Shown here in pieces: positions 28,605 to 37,150 of a stretch of 64,000 nucleotides of DNA. Origin of the DNA: Ensifer sp. Root278 (lineage in GTDB: Bacteria > Pseudomonadota > Alphaproteobacteria > Rhizobiales > Rhizobiaceae); NCBI RefSeq assembly GCF_001429285.1, contig NZ_LMJJ01000003.1, positions 316,677 through 380,676 on the forward strand. Direction: 5' to 3'. The stretch's first letter is position 1, and each line of letters opens with the position of its first letter. The translations under genes were made by a program, and so were the position numbers. The notes under the pieces are model-generated. The model did no database searches and was not told the origin of the DNA. It worked only from the letters and a program-made list of their open reading frames with translations.

Positions 28605-28898
28605 TTAGGTTGGTTTAAAGCCAAGCAGGAAATCGACGACCTTCGACGAGGACATTTCGCAGGGCTTGAGCGTGGTGCTCGCACCAGAAAGCACATAAAA
28701 GTTGAAGCTGACGACATCCGCTCCGCCCAGTTCCTCGCCATATAACCAGATCCGCCTGCCATCGGCCGAGCGCCTGACGGTCACGCCCCATGGGCGACCT
28801 GCGAAGCTTCCCTGTCCATAGCCGTCGGGAAGCTGCGCAAGCGCCTTCTCAAACTTGACCAGCACCTCAGACGATAGCTCTGGCACCGACGGCGTCAT
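28605..28898 (-). CDS. Hypothetical protein (97 aa)
   Basis: Begins MTPSVPELSSEVLVKFEKAL and contains WGVTVRRSADGRRIWLYGEELGGADVVSFNFY, a mixed alpha/beta pattern with regular codon use. I do not recognise a named family. Its ATG overlaps the TGA of the upstream 60-residue ORF (ATGA), which supports both as real, translationally coupled genes. Confidence 0.6.
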   Translation of the reverse strand: MTPSVPELSSEVLVKFEKALAQLPDGYGQGSFAGRPWGVTVRRSADGRRIWLYGEELGGADVVSFNFYVLSGASTTLKPCEMSSSKVVDFLLGFKPT

Positions 28899-29077
28899 GG
28901 CGCGAGGCACTCGTCACAATTGCAGCGACCGTCGGCGTCCATTCGCGAGGCCGACCGCTTCTTTTGACAACAGAGGCCTATCATCGCGTTTCCGGACTGG
29001 CCTCCGTCGCGCTCTGGCGGGATGACTTCGATGTCGATGTCGAAGTCGGAAAGGACATTCGTGGCAAACTGATCCAT
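28895..29077 (-). CDS. Small cysteine-containing hypothetical protein (60 aa)
   Basis: Starts MDQFATNVLSDFDIDIEVIPPERDGG and ends with a Cys cluster: CCQKK, then CNCDEC close to the C-terminus. The five cysteines could bind a metal. The stop overlaps the start of the next gene by ATGA. The ribosome site is weak. Family unknown. Confidence 0.5.
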   Translation of the reverse strand: MDQFATNVLSDFDIDIEVIPPERDGGQSGNAMIGLCCQKKRSASRMDADGRCNCDECLAP

Positions 29078-29156
29078 CTCGAGGTTCCCATGTCGGGGAC
29101 GGCGATCTTAGCAGGATCATCATCTGTCCGAGATCGATATGGCCCGGAGATCCGGA

Positions 29157-29753
29157 TCAGCGCTTCACGTCGTGTTCCTGAAAGAGCCGGATCGTCAGGT
29201 GCTGAAGCAGAATGATCGTTTTGGCGTCGCGAATCTCACCACGGTCGATCATCTGGATCGCGTCGGACAACGAAATTTCCAGTACGTCTATGTCTTCTCC
29301 CTCGTCAGGAGCGCCGCCGCCAGTTCCCACCCTGTGTTTCTCGGTATATTCGCCGTAGAAAAATGCCAGGTATTCCGTGACCGATCCGGGGCTCATGTAG
29401 ATGTCGAAAAGATGCGTCAGCTCGGAGACATCATAACCAGTTTCTTCAATCAGTTCTGCACGCATCCGCGTTGCCGGCTCGGCACCATCAAGCAGTCCCG
29501 CCGGGGTTTCGATCAGTGACTCCAGACCGCCATTCAAGAAAACCGGCAAACGAAACTGACGGGTCAGCAGAACACGGCCACTTCCGGGATTGTACAACAT
29601 ACATGTCGCCCCGTTGCCACGATCGTAAGTCTCTCGGGTCTGCCGCTGCCAACCTCCATCCCTGAGCCGAAGTTCAAATTCGTACTTGGTCAGCCGTCCC
29701 CAATCATCCGCCAATACACGCTCCGCGATCGGCCGGAAAACACTCTCGTCCAT
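29157..29753 (-). CDS. nudK: NudK-like Nudix hydrolase (GDP-mannose/ADP-sugar type)
   Basis: A 198-residue Nudix enzyme. The Nudix box GLLDGAEPATRMRAELIEET has the slightly shortened spacing seen in E. coli NudK (GLLDNDEPEVCIRKEAIEET as I recall it). The N-terminal beta domain with LRDGGWQRQTRETYDRGNGATCM and RQFRLPVFLNGG fits GDP-mannose pyrophosphatases. It would hydrolyse nucleotide sugars to NMP plus sugar phosphate. Single gene; close neighbours are unrelated. Confidence 0.85.
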   Translation of the reverse strand: MDESVFRPIAERVLADDWGRLTKYEFELRLRDGGWQRQTRETYDRGNGATCMLYNPGSGRVLLTRQFRLPVFLNGGLESLIETPAGLLDGAEPATRMRAELIEETGYDVSELTHLFDIYMSPGSVTEYLAFFYGEYTEKHRVGTGGGAPDEGEDIDVLEISLSDAIQMIDRGEIRDAKTIILLQHLTIRLFQEHDVKR

Positions 29754-29820
29754 AAAGTCACCACTCTCTTGTTTGCCGCTTCAATGGCCATGCAATTGGC
29801 CTCATACAGTCTGCCTAAGG

Positions 29821-30177
29821 CTACAAATGCCTCTGCTCGCTGATCTTGAACTTGCCGTTTTCAACTTCGTAGATACAAACGACATCGACCTCGCCCTTCC
29901 CTTCCGGAAAAGTTCGCGCAACCGTTTCGTGGTCGATGACGACATTGCCGACCACGATACGTGTCAGCACCGTTCCGTGTAGATCAGGCTCTTTGAACCG
30001 CTCGATATGTCGCTCTCGAATTTCGACAGCACCCCCTGCCAGAAGCGTGGAGGGAAATGCGTAGTACTGGCAATCATCAGCCCACCAGGGCATGAATGCC
30101 TCAATGTCTCGGGCGTTGTAGGCTTCGAGCTGTCTTTGGACGGGGAGCTCAATTTCTGCCCTATCGATTGTACCCAA
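29821..30177 (-). CDS. NTF2/SnoaL-like protein (118 aa)
   Basis: A small cone-shaped-fold protein: IELPVQRQLEAYNARDIEAFMPWWADDCQYYAFPS followed by the ERHIERFKEPDLH helix and a beta sheet ending VVCIYEVENGKFKIS. The fold covers isomerases, dehydratases and ligand-binding proteins, so the reaction is unknown. No ATG fits. A TTG at 30177 with AGGTG upstream gives the family length and sits 23 bp after the phzF-like gene. Confidence 0.7.
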   Translation of the reverse strand: MGTIDRAEIELPVQRQLEAYNARDIEAFMPWWADDCQYYAFPSTLLAGGAVEIRERHIERFKEPDLHGTVLTRIVVGNVVIDHETVARTFPEGKGEVDVVCIYEVENGKFKISEQRHL

Positions 30178-30200
30178 TGAAACACCTCTTCTTTCCCTTT

Positions 30201-31046
30201 TCAAAGGCCGTGTAGCCGGCCTTCTACATGCGTGCGCGTTTCGCCACCTACCCAAATTCGGCCAACATCATCGCGGCCCACATGAATTCGGCCATGGCGC
30301 CCAAGACGGGTCCCCTGGGCGGCGACATAGTCCTCCTCAACCACACTTCCAGCGAACAACCACTGTGCGATCGAGGCATTGAGGCTTCCGGTGACGGGGT
30401 CTTCGACGATTGCACCCAGATGGTCGCTGAAGAACGCACGAACCTCGAAGGCTGCATCGCCACCCTTTGCACGCGGACCAACCACACCAACGTCGATCCG
30501 ACCGGCCCAGTTTCGGAGCGGATTGAGCGAAAGCACTTTCTCCGCCGATGCCAATCTGATCCCCAACCATCCAGGCCCATTGTCGATCCAGGCGGCATCA
30601 AGGATATCGCAAGGTTCAATGCCCAACAGTTGACGGGCCCCATCCAATTCACCCTGTGTTGGCGCGCCGGAACGGATCAGCGGCGGGGCGGCAAACGAAA
30701 TCCGCCCATGCGCACGCCGGATCGTGACCAGACCGGCGCGGCATTCCTGAATGATTTCCGTCGCCTTCTTCGGCACCCGACCCGTCGAGAGCCAGACATG
30801 ACAGCTTCCAAGCGTCGGGTGCCCGGCAAAAGGCATCTCCCTGTCCAGCGTGAATATCCTGACCCGGTAGTCAGCATCTGGATGCGTGGGCGATAAGAGG
30901 AAGGCGGTCTCCGACAAATTGAACCACCGCGTCAACTGCTGCATTTCATCCGTCGACATGGCATCTGCGCCGATGACGACCGCCAGCGGGTTACCAGAAA
31001 ACGGCCCGGCGCCAAACACATCGACCATATGGACGGCAAGGGTCAT
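30201..31046 (-). CDS. PhzF-family isomerase-like protein
   Basis: A 281-residue two-domain PhzF/diaminopimelate-epimerase fold. VDVFGAGPFSGNPLAVV, LSETAFLL (catalytic Glu position), MPFAGHPTLGSCHVW and EDPVTGSLNASIAQWL are family signatures. Most family members outside phenazine producers have unknown substrates. Probably co-transcribed with the NTF2-like gene downstream. Confidence 0.88.
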   Translation of the reverse strand: MTLAVHMVDVFGAGPFSGNPLAVVIGADAMSTDEMQQLTRWFNLSETAFLLSPTHPDADYRVRIFTLDREMPFAGHPTLGSCHVWLSTGRVPKKATEIIQECRAGLVTIRRAHGRISFAAPPLIRSGAPTQGELDGARQLLGIEPCDILDAAWIDNGPGWLGIRLASAEKVLSLNPLRNWAGRIDVGVVGPRAKGGDAAFEVRAFFSDHLGAIVEDPVTGSLNASIAQWLFAGSVVEEDYVAAQGTRLGRHGRIHVGRDDVGRIWVGGETRTHVEGRLHGL

Positions 31047-31099
31047 GACATCGCGCTTTCAATTTGGGTCACTTCATTGGGGCATCGACGGACCGGATA

Positions 31100-31729
31100 T
31101 CAGCTCTGCGAAACAAGCAGTTTAAGTCCCGCAACCGCGAACACCGCCGAGAGCACACCTTCAATCCAGCGCCGCAATCTGGCGTATAGGGCAATCATGG
31201 AGGCCGTCGAAAAGACGATGGCGTAACCACCGAACACCAGGACGCCGAGGATGGCGCAACCGCCAATGATCACCGGTAGCGTGCCTGCGGGAGCATCCTG
31301 ACGGAACCCCAACGACATGATCGCTATCCAGGCCAGAATCGCCTTCGGGTTTCCGATATGCATGAGAATGCCCTGCCGATAGAGCGATCGATAACAAGGC
31401 GTGGCAGGCCTTGCGTCCTTCTTCGTGATGTCGAAGATCGGCTTCAGAGCCGACTTGCCCGCACGAAAAGCCAGATAGAGCAAATAGACACCGCCAACGA
31501 TCTTGATGACGAAAAGCGCCTCTGCATAGGCGGCCAACGCGGCGGAAATGCCCGTCGCCGCCAGTACTGCCCAGAAGAGTGAGCCCGTGATAACGCCCGC
31601 CGCCAAGACGAGCGCGGGCAGGCGACCGTCGCGCATCGCCGTTCCCATGATCGCCATGTTGCTCGGCCCAGGACTGGCGGTGGCGACGAGATAGGTGCCG
31701 TAGACGAGTGCTATCTGACTGCCGATCAT
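31100..31729 (-). CDS. LysE/RhtB-type amino-acid exporter
   Basis: A 209-residue membrane protein with about six helices. ATASPGPSNMAIMGTAMRDG is the conserved N-terminal motif, and GGVYLLYLAFRAGKSALKP follows. ATG at 31729 with GGAGA upstream. These proteins export amino acids or homoserine lactones. It lies 53 bp from phzF and divergent from the MocR regulator through the VOC gene; a MocR next to a LysE exporter is a common pairing. Confidence 0.87.
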   Translation of the reverse strand: MIGSQIALVYGTYLVATASPGPSNMAIMGTAMRDGRLPALVLAAGVITGSLFWAVLAATGISAALAAYAEALFVIKIVGGVYLLYLAFRAGKSALKPIFDITKKDARPATPCYRSLYRQGILMHIGNPKAILAWIAIMSLGFRQDAPAGTLPVIIGGCAILGVLVFGGYAIVFSTASMIALYARLRRWIEGVLSAVFAVAGLKLLVSQS

Positions 31730-31764
31730 TCGAAATTCTCCAGAAACAGGAGGCTTCTCCAGCA

Positions 31765-32169
31765 CTAATGCTGGAGGTCTCCGCGGTGAACGATGTGGAC
31801 CTTGTTTCCATCGGGGTCGCGCAGATACGCACCGAAGTAACCGTCGCCGTAGTGTGGGCGCGGGCCTGGGGCGCCTTCGTCCGTCCCGCCGTGCGTGAGA
31901 CCCTCCGTGTAGGCCGTCCTCACGGCCTCCTGCGAGGGGGACAGAAAGGCGGCCATGCAGCCATTGCCGGCCGTCGCCAGCTCGCCATCGAAGGGGATGT
32001 AGACATAGAAGCGCGGCAGTGGCGCTTGAATAGCCACCCAGCAAAGCGCCGGAGGCCCGCCATCGGAGGCAACGACGCGGCGTTTCAGGCCGAGCGGAGC
32101 GAGCACGGCGTCATAGAAACGACCCGCCCGCTCAAGATCGCGCGCCCCGACGGTAACATGACTGAACAT
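31765..32169 (-). CDS. VOC-family protein
   Basis: A 134-residue glyoxalase-fold protein: MFSHVTVGARDLERAGRFYDAVL, VASDGGPPALCWVAI, and the C-terminal YLRDPDGNKVHIVHRG with the metal-type acidic context. The ATG at 32169 has GGAG ten bases upstream; the frame is open further but unconvincing. It is divergent from the MocR regulator and may be its target. Confidence 0.85.
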   Translation of the reverse strand: MFSHVTVGARDLERAGRFYDAVLAPLGLKRRVVASDGGPPALCWVAIQAPLPRFYVYIPFDGELATAGNGCMAAFLSPSQEAVRTAYTEGLTHGGTDEGAPGPRPHYGDGYFGAYLRDPDGNKVHIVHRGDLQH

Positions 32170-32247
32170 CTGGCTCTCCATGCGCCCGTCATCGCGGTCA
32201 GGCGCCTCCTGCAAGTGTGTATTTCGTTCAGCGTCGTCATAGCGTAT

Positions 32248-32288
32248 GTTACACTTGCTGTTTATCTGAATAGTGTCATGTGACACTT
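32248..32288. promoter_or_regulatory. Candidate MocR operator: ACACTT direct repeat plus 7-bp inverted repeat
   Basis: ACACTT occurs at 32251-32256 and again at 32283-32288, 32 bp apart (about three helical turns). The second copy belongs to a perfect inverted repeat AGTGTCA-TG-TGACACT at 32272-32287. MocR-type regulators commonly bind direct repeats near their own promoter. The element lies between the VOC gene and the regulator at 32306. Confidence 0.5.
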
Positions 32289-32305
32289 TTATCGAGGTGG
32301 CGAAC

Positions 32306-33667
32306 ATGCTCCTTCAATCGCCATGGGCACCACGTCTCGCCGACATAGAGGCGAATGCCGCCGAGCGGCTGGTCCTCGCTCTCGCCGACGACATCATCGA
32401 AGGGCGGCTGACGGGAGGCGACCGCCTGCCGGCGCATCGCGATGTCGCATGGAAACTGGGGATTGGCCTCGGCACGGTGACGAAAGCCTATGCCGCTCTG
32501 GAACGTCGAGGTCTGACGCGTAGCGTCAAGGGCCGGGGAACGTTCGTGGCGATCCGCCAGGCACACAAGGATCGGCAGATCGATCTCTCATCCAACGCCC
32601 CGCCAGCAACGCTCAACGCACGCCTGCTGGCGCGGACATTGACCGGGATCGCGCGCAAGATCGATGCGGATCATCTCAATCTCTACGCCCCACCCGCCGG
32701 ACATCTGGAGCACCGCCGTGTCCTGGCCCGCTGGCTCGAAACACGGGGTCTCATCGTCGATCCGTCGCATCTGGTGCTGACGAGCGGCGCCCGCCAGGCG
32801 CTCTCACTGGCCTTTGACCTCGCCTGCGGTCCGCAGGGACTGCTTCTGACCGAACGGATCACCTATCCCGGCGCGATCGCGCTGGCCCGGCGCAAGGGAT
32901 ATCGGATGCAGGGCGTCAGGATCGACGCAGAAGGGATGGTGCCAGAGGCACTGGCAGAGGCGCTCGACAGGGCCGCATCGACCGGCGGAAAGGCAGTTTA
33001 CCTCACCCCGACGCTTCACAATCCGACCACCGCCACGATGGGCGGGGAGCGAAGGCAGGCCATCGCGGAAATTTGCCGTCGGGCGGGCGCATGGATCATC
33101 GAGGACGGCGTCTATGCGCCGGCCGAGCCGACTTTGCCTCCGCTGACGACATTGGCGCCCGAGATCGCCTTTCATGTGAACGGGCTGTCCAAGTCGCTTG
33201 GCCCCGGATTGCAGATCGGCGTGCTCGCGCTGCCGACTGGTTTTAACGAAGCAGCGGAAGACGCCTTGCAAGACATGCCTCTGGCCCCCTCGCCACTCTC
33301 CTGTGCAGTGGTCGAGGAATGGCTGATCACCGGCGTCATCCCTTCGATCCAGCGGGACCTGCGCCATGAGGCGCGGCGTCGATCCAGTCTGGCTGTCTCT
33401 CTTCTCGGTACGGCCGAACTTGTCTCTGATCCCGATGCCTATAACGCGTGGCTGCCGATGCCGCGCGAGGCTGCCAACCGTTTCGTATCCGTCGCTGCGG
33501 CGACCGGTATCAAACTGACCCCACCGGATTCCATGATGGTGGACGGAGAGGATCGGGAGAGCGGAATTCGGCTTTGCCTAGGCGGCGCATCGTTCGAAGA
33601 TCTGACCGAGGCACTGACACTTCTGGCGCAGTGGCTAATCGAGATGCCAAGGCAATCTCCGAAATAA
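32306..33667 (+). CDS. MocR-type regulator (GntR winged helix + aminotransferase-like domain)
   Basis: A 453-residue fusion. The N-terminal winged helix (GGDRLPAHRDVAWKLGIGLGTVTKAYAALERRGL) is followed by a fold-type-I aminotransferase domain from about residue 85. PLP contacts are visible: LTSGARQAL, PTLHNPTTATM, DGVYAP and the Lys of HVNGLSKSLGPGLQIG. ATG at 32306 with GAGGTGG. It likely controls the divergent VOC/LysE genes or itself. It is not adjacent to vitamin B6 genes, so calling it PdxR is not justified. Confidence 0.87.
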   Translation: MLLQSPWAPRLADIEANAAERLVLALADDIIEGRLTGGDRLPAHRDVAWKLGIGLGTVTKAYAALERRGLTRSVKGRGTFVAIRQAHKDRQIDLSSNAPPATLNARLLARTLTGIARKIDADHLNLYAPPAGHLEHRRVLARWLETRGLIVDPSHLVLTSGARQALSLAFDLACGPQGLLLTERITYPGAIALARRKGYRMQGVRIDAEGMVPEALAEALDRAASTGGKAVYLTPTLHNPTTATMGGERRQAIAEICRRAGAWIIEDGVYAPAEPTLPPLTTLAPEIAFHVNGLSKSLGPGLQIGVLALPTGFNEAAEDALQDMPLAPSPLSCAVVEEWLITGVIPSIQRDLRHEARRRSSLAVSLLGTAELVSDPDAYNAWLPMPREAANRFVSVAAATGIKLTPPDSMMVDGEDRESGIRLCLGGASFEDLTEALTLLAQWLIEMPRQSPK

Positions 33668-33813
33668 GACCCGCGAACACCCCACGTCACGCAACCGCCT
33701 GGGCGCCCGCTATTTCGACAAGCGGGCCACAAATGAACGCGGCTTCCTCCAATACGACGGCTTTAGAACACGAAGTCGCCGCTCGCAGATAACTTCCGAT
33801 TTGCCGTTGCGGG

Positions 33814-33838
33814 CCTAAAGCAAACAGATTGCTTTGGG
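33814..33838. repeat. Stem-loop flanked by GGGCCTAA direct repeats
   Basis: CCTAAAGCAA and TTGCTTTGGG form a 10-bp stem (one G-T pair) with a 5-base loop. GGGCCTAA occurs at 33811-33818 and again at 33840-33847. It lies between the convergent ends of the MocR gene and the truncated phnW. It may act as a terminator, but no T-run follows; it may also mark the rearrangement that removed the phnW end. Confidence 0.4.
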
Positions 33839-33873
33839 CGGGCCTAAGTTGCGATTACGACTTCAGAGGTGCT

Positions 33874-34383
33874 TCAACATCCGAATAGGCCTGGACAGCG
33901 TCCGGAGCTGGTCTCGCAATGGACGACGACGACATGGGTGATGGCAGGGTCGGCATCGAGAACGGCTGCGACTTCCGGACCGCGCGGCGGCATGTAATCG
34001 CCCTTGTCGATCGTCACATGGTCGCGACCGAGATAGGAGAGCGTCTGGGCGATGCGCTTGCCATAGGCGCCGTTCATCAGCACCAGCACCTTGCCGTCCT
34101 TCGGAACGAAGCTGCCAAGCATCGCCTCCACCGAAAACGAGCCGCTGCCCTGCATCGGCACGCAATCGAACTCGCCCTTGTTATCACCGGCAATGTCGAG
34201 CAGTTCGCGGCGCAGCCTGGCGGTCATTGCCCGGAAGTCGCCATCCCAGGAGCCCCAGTCCCTCAGCATGGCTTCCTTGATCTCGTAGGCCGTCGTCAGT
34301 GGGCCGGGCGTGAGCAGATAGGGCTCGCCGAGCCTCGGCGTTTCCAGGGGCGCGATGGTTCTGTCAGAAGCTGTGTTTGGCAT
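33874..34383 (-). pseudogene. phnW: 2-aminoethylphosphonate-pyruvate transaminase, C-terminally truncated
   Basis: The 5' part is an excellent PhnW match: EPYLLTPGPLTTAYEIKEAM, LRDWGSWDGDFRAMTARLR, FDCVPMQGSGSFSVEAMLG, LMNGAYGKRIAQTL and VVVHCETSSG. Similarity stops at that last motif (near 33901), followed by eight unrelated residues and a stop. Intact PhnW has roughly 370 residues, so the PLP-lysine half is missing and the product should be inactive. The start (ATG 34383, GAGGACGG upstream) and a probable promoter element are intact. The phnY and phnA genes that accompany phnW in Sinorhizobium meliloti are not in this window. Confidence 0.88.
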
Positions 34384-34443
34384 TGTCCGTCCTCGCGGTT
34401 GGCGTGTTCGAGAACGACAATGGGGCGGAAACATCTATCTGTA

Positions 34444-34481
34444 AAATCGTTCTTTTGTATCAATCTATCGATCTGATTTAT
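34444..34481. promoter_or_regulatory. Putative LysR-type site upstream of phnW remnant
   Basis: A 38-bp element starting AAATCGTTC and ending GATTTAT. It aligns without gaps to 36199-36236 with 29 of 38 bases identical by my count. Both elements start 61 bp upstream of the respective ATG (phnW 34383; Na/Pi cotransporter 36138). Common core: AATC, one variable base, AT, one variable base, GATC, then AT-TAT. Confidence 0.6.
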
Positions 34482-34486
34482 ACTTC

Positions 34487-36138
34487 CTATACGGCGGGAA
34501 CCAACCGGCTTTCCAGCAGGTCACCGCTCTCGCGCAGGCGCGGATAGGCCATGGTGGTCACCAGCGAATTGACCTCCTTCAGGGCCCGAACGATCTCCAG
34601 GTGCATGTCGCTCGACAGGATGCTGGCCGCCATACCTTGGCGAAGCCGCTCCAGGTGGCTCTTGCTGCTTTCCTCGACGAGGCGGCGCACATTTTCCTTT
34701 TGCCGGACCATCTCGCGGGCGATCACCGGGTCGGGCGAAACGAGAAGACTGGCCCCACGCCTGACGTTGGACGACACGGCCGCGTGTAGCAGGGTGAGTT
34801 CGCGCCACCCGTCGTGCGAGAACGCACCCGCCCCTCCAGCCGCTCCTCGGCCATTTGCAGCAGGCTTTTTGCGACCACGTCGCCGGCATATTCGAGATGG
34901 ATTGCCGCCTCGGTGAGTTCGATGCCGCGCCTGGATTGGTCTTGGGTGAGGAAACCTCGGTTGACGGCGGCGATGTAAAGTTTGATCTCGCTATGCGCCC
35001 GATGGATCTCCCCGTCGATGCTTCGCTGCGTCTTTACGGCCTCCGGCGTTGGCGCGTGGATGACCGTCATCACCGGCTCCAGCATTCGGGCGATGAGATT
35101 GCCCATATGCAATACCTCGCGCGCCGCAGCGGCAAGCGCCTGCGGCGGCTTGTCGATCAGCGTGCGGTCGAGTGCGCTGACATGGACCGATCGGTCGCCG
35201 GCGCCGGCGGCATCCGGCATGAACAACTGGACAAGACGCGCCATCAGACCGCAGGAGGCCATCCCGACGAGAACGAGGGCGGCATTGAAATGCACATGCA
35301 GGTTGACGAGCTTTGCGGCCGCCGTCTCTCCCGGAAGCCAGTCGAAGGGGGCATGCAACGAGAATGCGCCGAAGACGGTTGCGCCGAACAGGGCGCGAAA
35401 GAGAAGGTTGCCGAGCGGCAGCCGTCTCCCCTCGACCGGCAGGCCGCGCGTCAGCCAGAGCGCGATCAGCCCACCACCGATATTGACCCCGAGAACCAGC
35501 GGAATGCCGACATCAACAGGCACGATGTCCTTCGCGGCGAAAGTCAGGATCAGCAGGATCGCCGCCACGCTCGAATGCAGCGCCCAGGTGAAAAACGCAG
35601 CGAGGATCATAACCGTCAGCGCATCCTTGCCGACGAAGGCGACGACGGAGGGCAGGACCGGGCTTTGGGCGAGCGGCTGCGTCGCATGGCCGATCATCTG
35701 CAGCGACAGAAGCAACAGGCCGATGCCAAGCACGGCGCGTCCGGCTTCGACCGCCTTGCGGCTTGATGCCTTCAGATGCACGAGGCCACCGGCCGCGACC
35801 AGGAGCGGCGCCAGCCAATGCAGATCGAAGGACAGGATCTTAACGACGAGCGCCGAGCCGAGATCGGCGCCAAGCAGCACCGCGAGACCGGTATCGAGCC
35901 CCAGCGCGCCGCTGACGGCAAAGCCGGCGGCAAGCATGGCGACGGCTGTCGAACTCTGTAGAGCAATCGCCACCACGCAGCCGCAGACGGCGGCGCGCGG
36001 CCGGCCGCCAGCACCGCCGACCGTTCGCGCGACGATGTCGCCGGCAGCTGCTTCGACGCCTTTTTTCACGAGACTGACGGCATAGAGCAACAGGACGGTG
36101 GCGGCAGCAAGTTCGAGGGCGACAGCCGGGAGGTTCAT
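34487..36138 (-). pseudogene. Na/Pi cotransporter-PhoU-like protein, frameshifted
   Basis: Starts MNLPAVALELAAATVLLLYAVSLVKKG. It carries the Na/Pi repeats with VAIALQSSTAVAMLAAGFAVSG and WALHSSVAAILLILTF (the QSSTA-type motifs), followed by a PhoU-like helical domain. At about 34827-34834 (minus strand GGGGCGGGTG) the frame breaks. The first frame then runs into nonsense and stops at 34723. The correct continuation (GAFSHDGWRELTLLHAAVSSNVRRG) proceeds in the next frame to a stop at 34487. One missing G explains it: either a real mutation or a sequencing error. Inferred role: handling phosphate released from phosphonates, given phnW and the shared promoter element. Confidence 0.82.
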
Positions 36139-36198
36139 GGGCGCGCTCCGGAAAGAGGATGGAATCCGAAAACTATCCTTTGCCGCTTTACATAAATC

Positions 36199-36236
36199 AA
36201 ATCGTTCGTTTTAATGAATCCATAGATCAAATCTAT
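36199..36236. promoter_or_regulatory. Putative LysR-type operator in the Na/Pi - lysR divergent promoter
   Basis: Contains the inverted repeat ATAGAT-CAA-ATCTAT (36222-36236), with T and A at the spacing usual for LysR-type boxes. It is preceded by AAATCGTTC (36199). It matches the element upstream of phnW in sequence, orientation and distance to the ATG. It lies 20 bp before the lysR start and 61 bp before the cotransporter start. Confidence 0.65.
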
Positions 36237-36255
36237 CCTGAAAGGCGTCGCACGC

Positions 36256-37131
36256 ATGCGCTATGTCCAGCTTCGCGCCTTCCACAACGTGGCCATCCAC
36301 GGCGGCTTCTCACGCGCGGCGGAAGCGCTGTTCCTCACCCAGCCTGCGGTATCCGATCAGGTGCGCAAGCTCGAGGAGGAGTACGACGTCCTGCTCTTCA
36401 ACCGAAACAAGAAGCAGGTGACGCTGACCCAGTCGGGCCAGCAGCTTCTCGAAGTCACGCGCCGGATGTTCGATGTCGAACAGCAGGCGCTGGATCTTCT
36501 TTCGGAATCGCGGGCACTGAGGGCTGGAAAGCTGCGCATCGTGGCGGACGCCGCCCACCACCTGCTGCACATTCTCGCCGCCTTCCGGCGCACCTATCCG
36601 ACGGTGCAGGTCTCGATCGATTCCGGCAACACCGAGACGGTCATCACCAGCCTGCACGCCTACGAGGCGGATATCGGCGTACTCGGCGAGATCCCGCAAT
36701 CGAGCGATTTCGACATCCTGAAACTGAACTCGACGCCGATCATCGCTTTTGCCAGCAGCGACTATCCCCTCGCCGGTCAAAAGACCGTCACCTTCTCCGA
36801 CCTTGCCAAACACCCGCTCGTCATGCGCGAACAGGGCTCCAAGACCCGGCAGAAACTGGAAGCGATGGCCGAACAATGCGGCGTGCCTCTGACGCCGCTC
36901 ATCGAAGCCGAGGGCCGCGAGGCCGTGCGCGAGATCGTTGCTGCGGGCGGCGGCGTTGGCTTCGTCTCCTCGGCCGAGTTCGGCCAGGACAATCGCCTCG
37001 TTCCGATCCGGATCGAGGCGCCGGAAATGCTGATGGATGAAGCACTGATCTGCTTGCGCGAACGTAGCAACGGCAAGCTTGTCAGCGCCTTCTTCGACAT
37101 CGCGCGCAGTCTTTCAAAAGCGGTAGCGTGA
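36256..37131 (+). CDS. LysR-family regulator, probably of phosphonate genes
   Basis: A 291-residue LTTR. HTH MRYVQLRAFHNVAIHGGFSRAAEALFLTQPAVSDQVRKLEEEY at residues 1-45, then a linker helix and a two-lobed effector domain (IDSGNTETVITSLHAYEADIGVL; GREAVREIVAAGGGVGFVSSAEF). Divergent from the Na/Pi gene; the matching elements before that gene and before phnW suggest it controls both. 2-aminoethylphosphonate or a breakdown product is a plausible effector (inference). It converges on pta with a 19-bp gap. Confidence 0.85.
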   Translation: MRYVQLRAFHNVAIHGGFSRAAEALFLTQPAVSDQVRKLEEEYDVLLFNRNKKQVTLTQSGQQLLEVTRRMFDVEQQALDLLSESRALRAGKLRIVADAAHHLLHILAAFRRTYPTVQVSIDSGNTETVITSLHAYEADIGVLGEIPQSSDFDILKLNSTPIIAFASSDYPLAGQKTVTFSDLAKHPLVMREQGSKTRQKLEAMAEQCGVPLTPLIEAEGREAVREIVAAGGGVGFVSSAEFGQDNRLVPIRIEAPEMLMDEALICLRERSNGKLVSAFFDIARSLSKAVA

Positions 37132-37150
37132 GCTGTCGGCTTTCATCCGC

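Noticed and set aside
32306..33667. Naming the MocR regulator pdxR
   Set aside because: No pyridoxal synthesis or salvage genes are adjacent; the neighbours suggest another ligand.
33811..33847. Insertion-sequence end at the phnW breakpoint
   Set aside because: Repeats are only 8 bp and no transposase fragment is visible within the flanking few hundred bases; kept only as a stem-loop/repeat.
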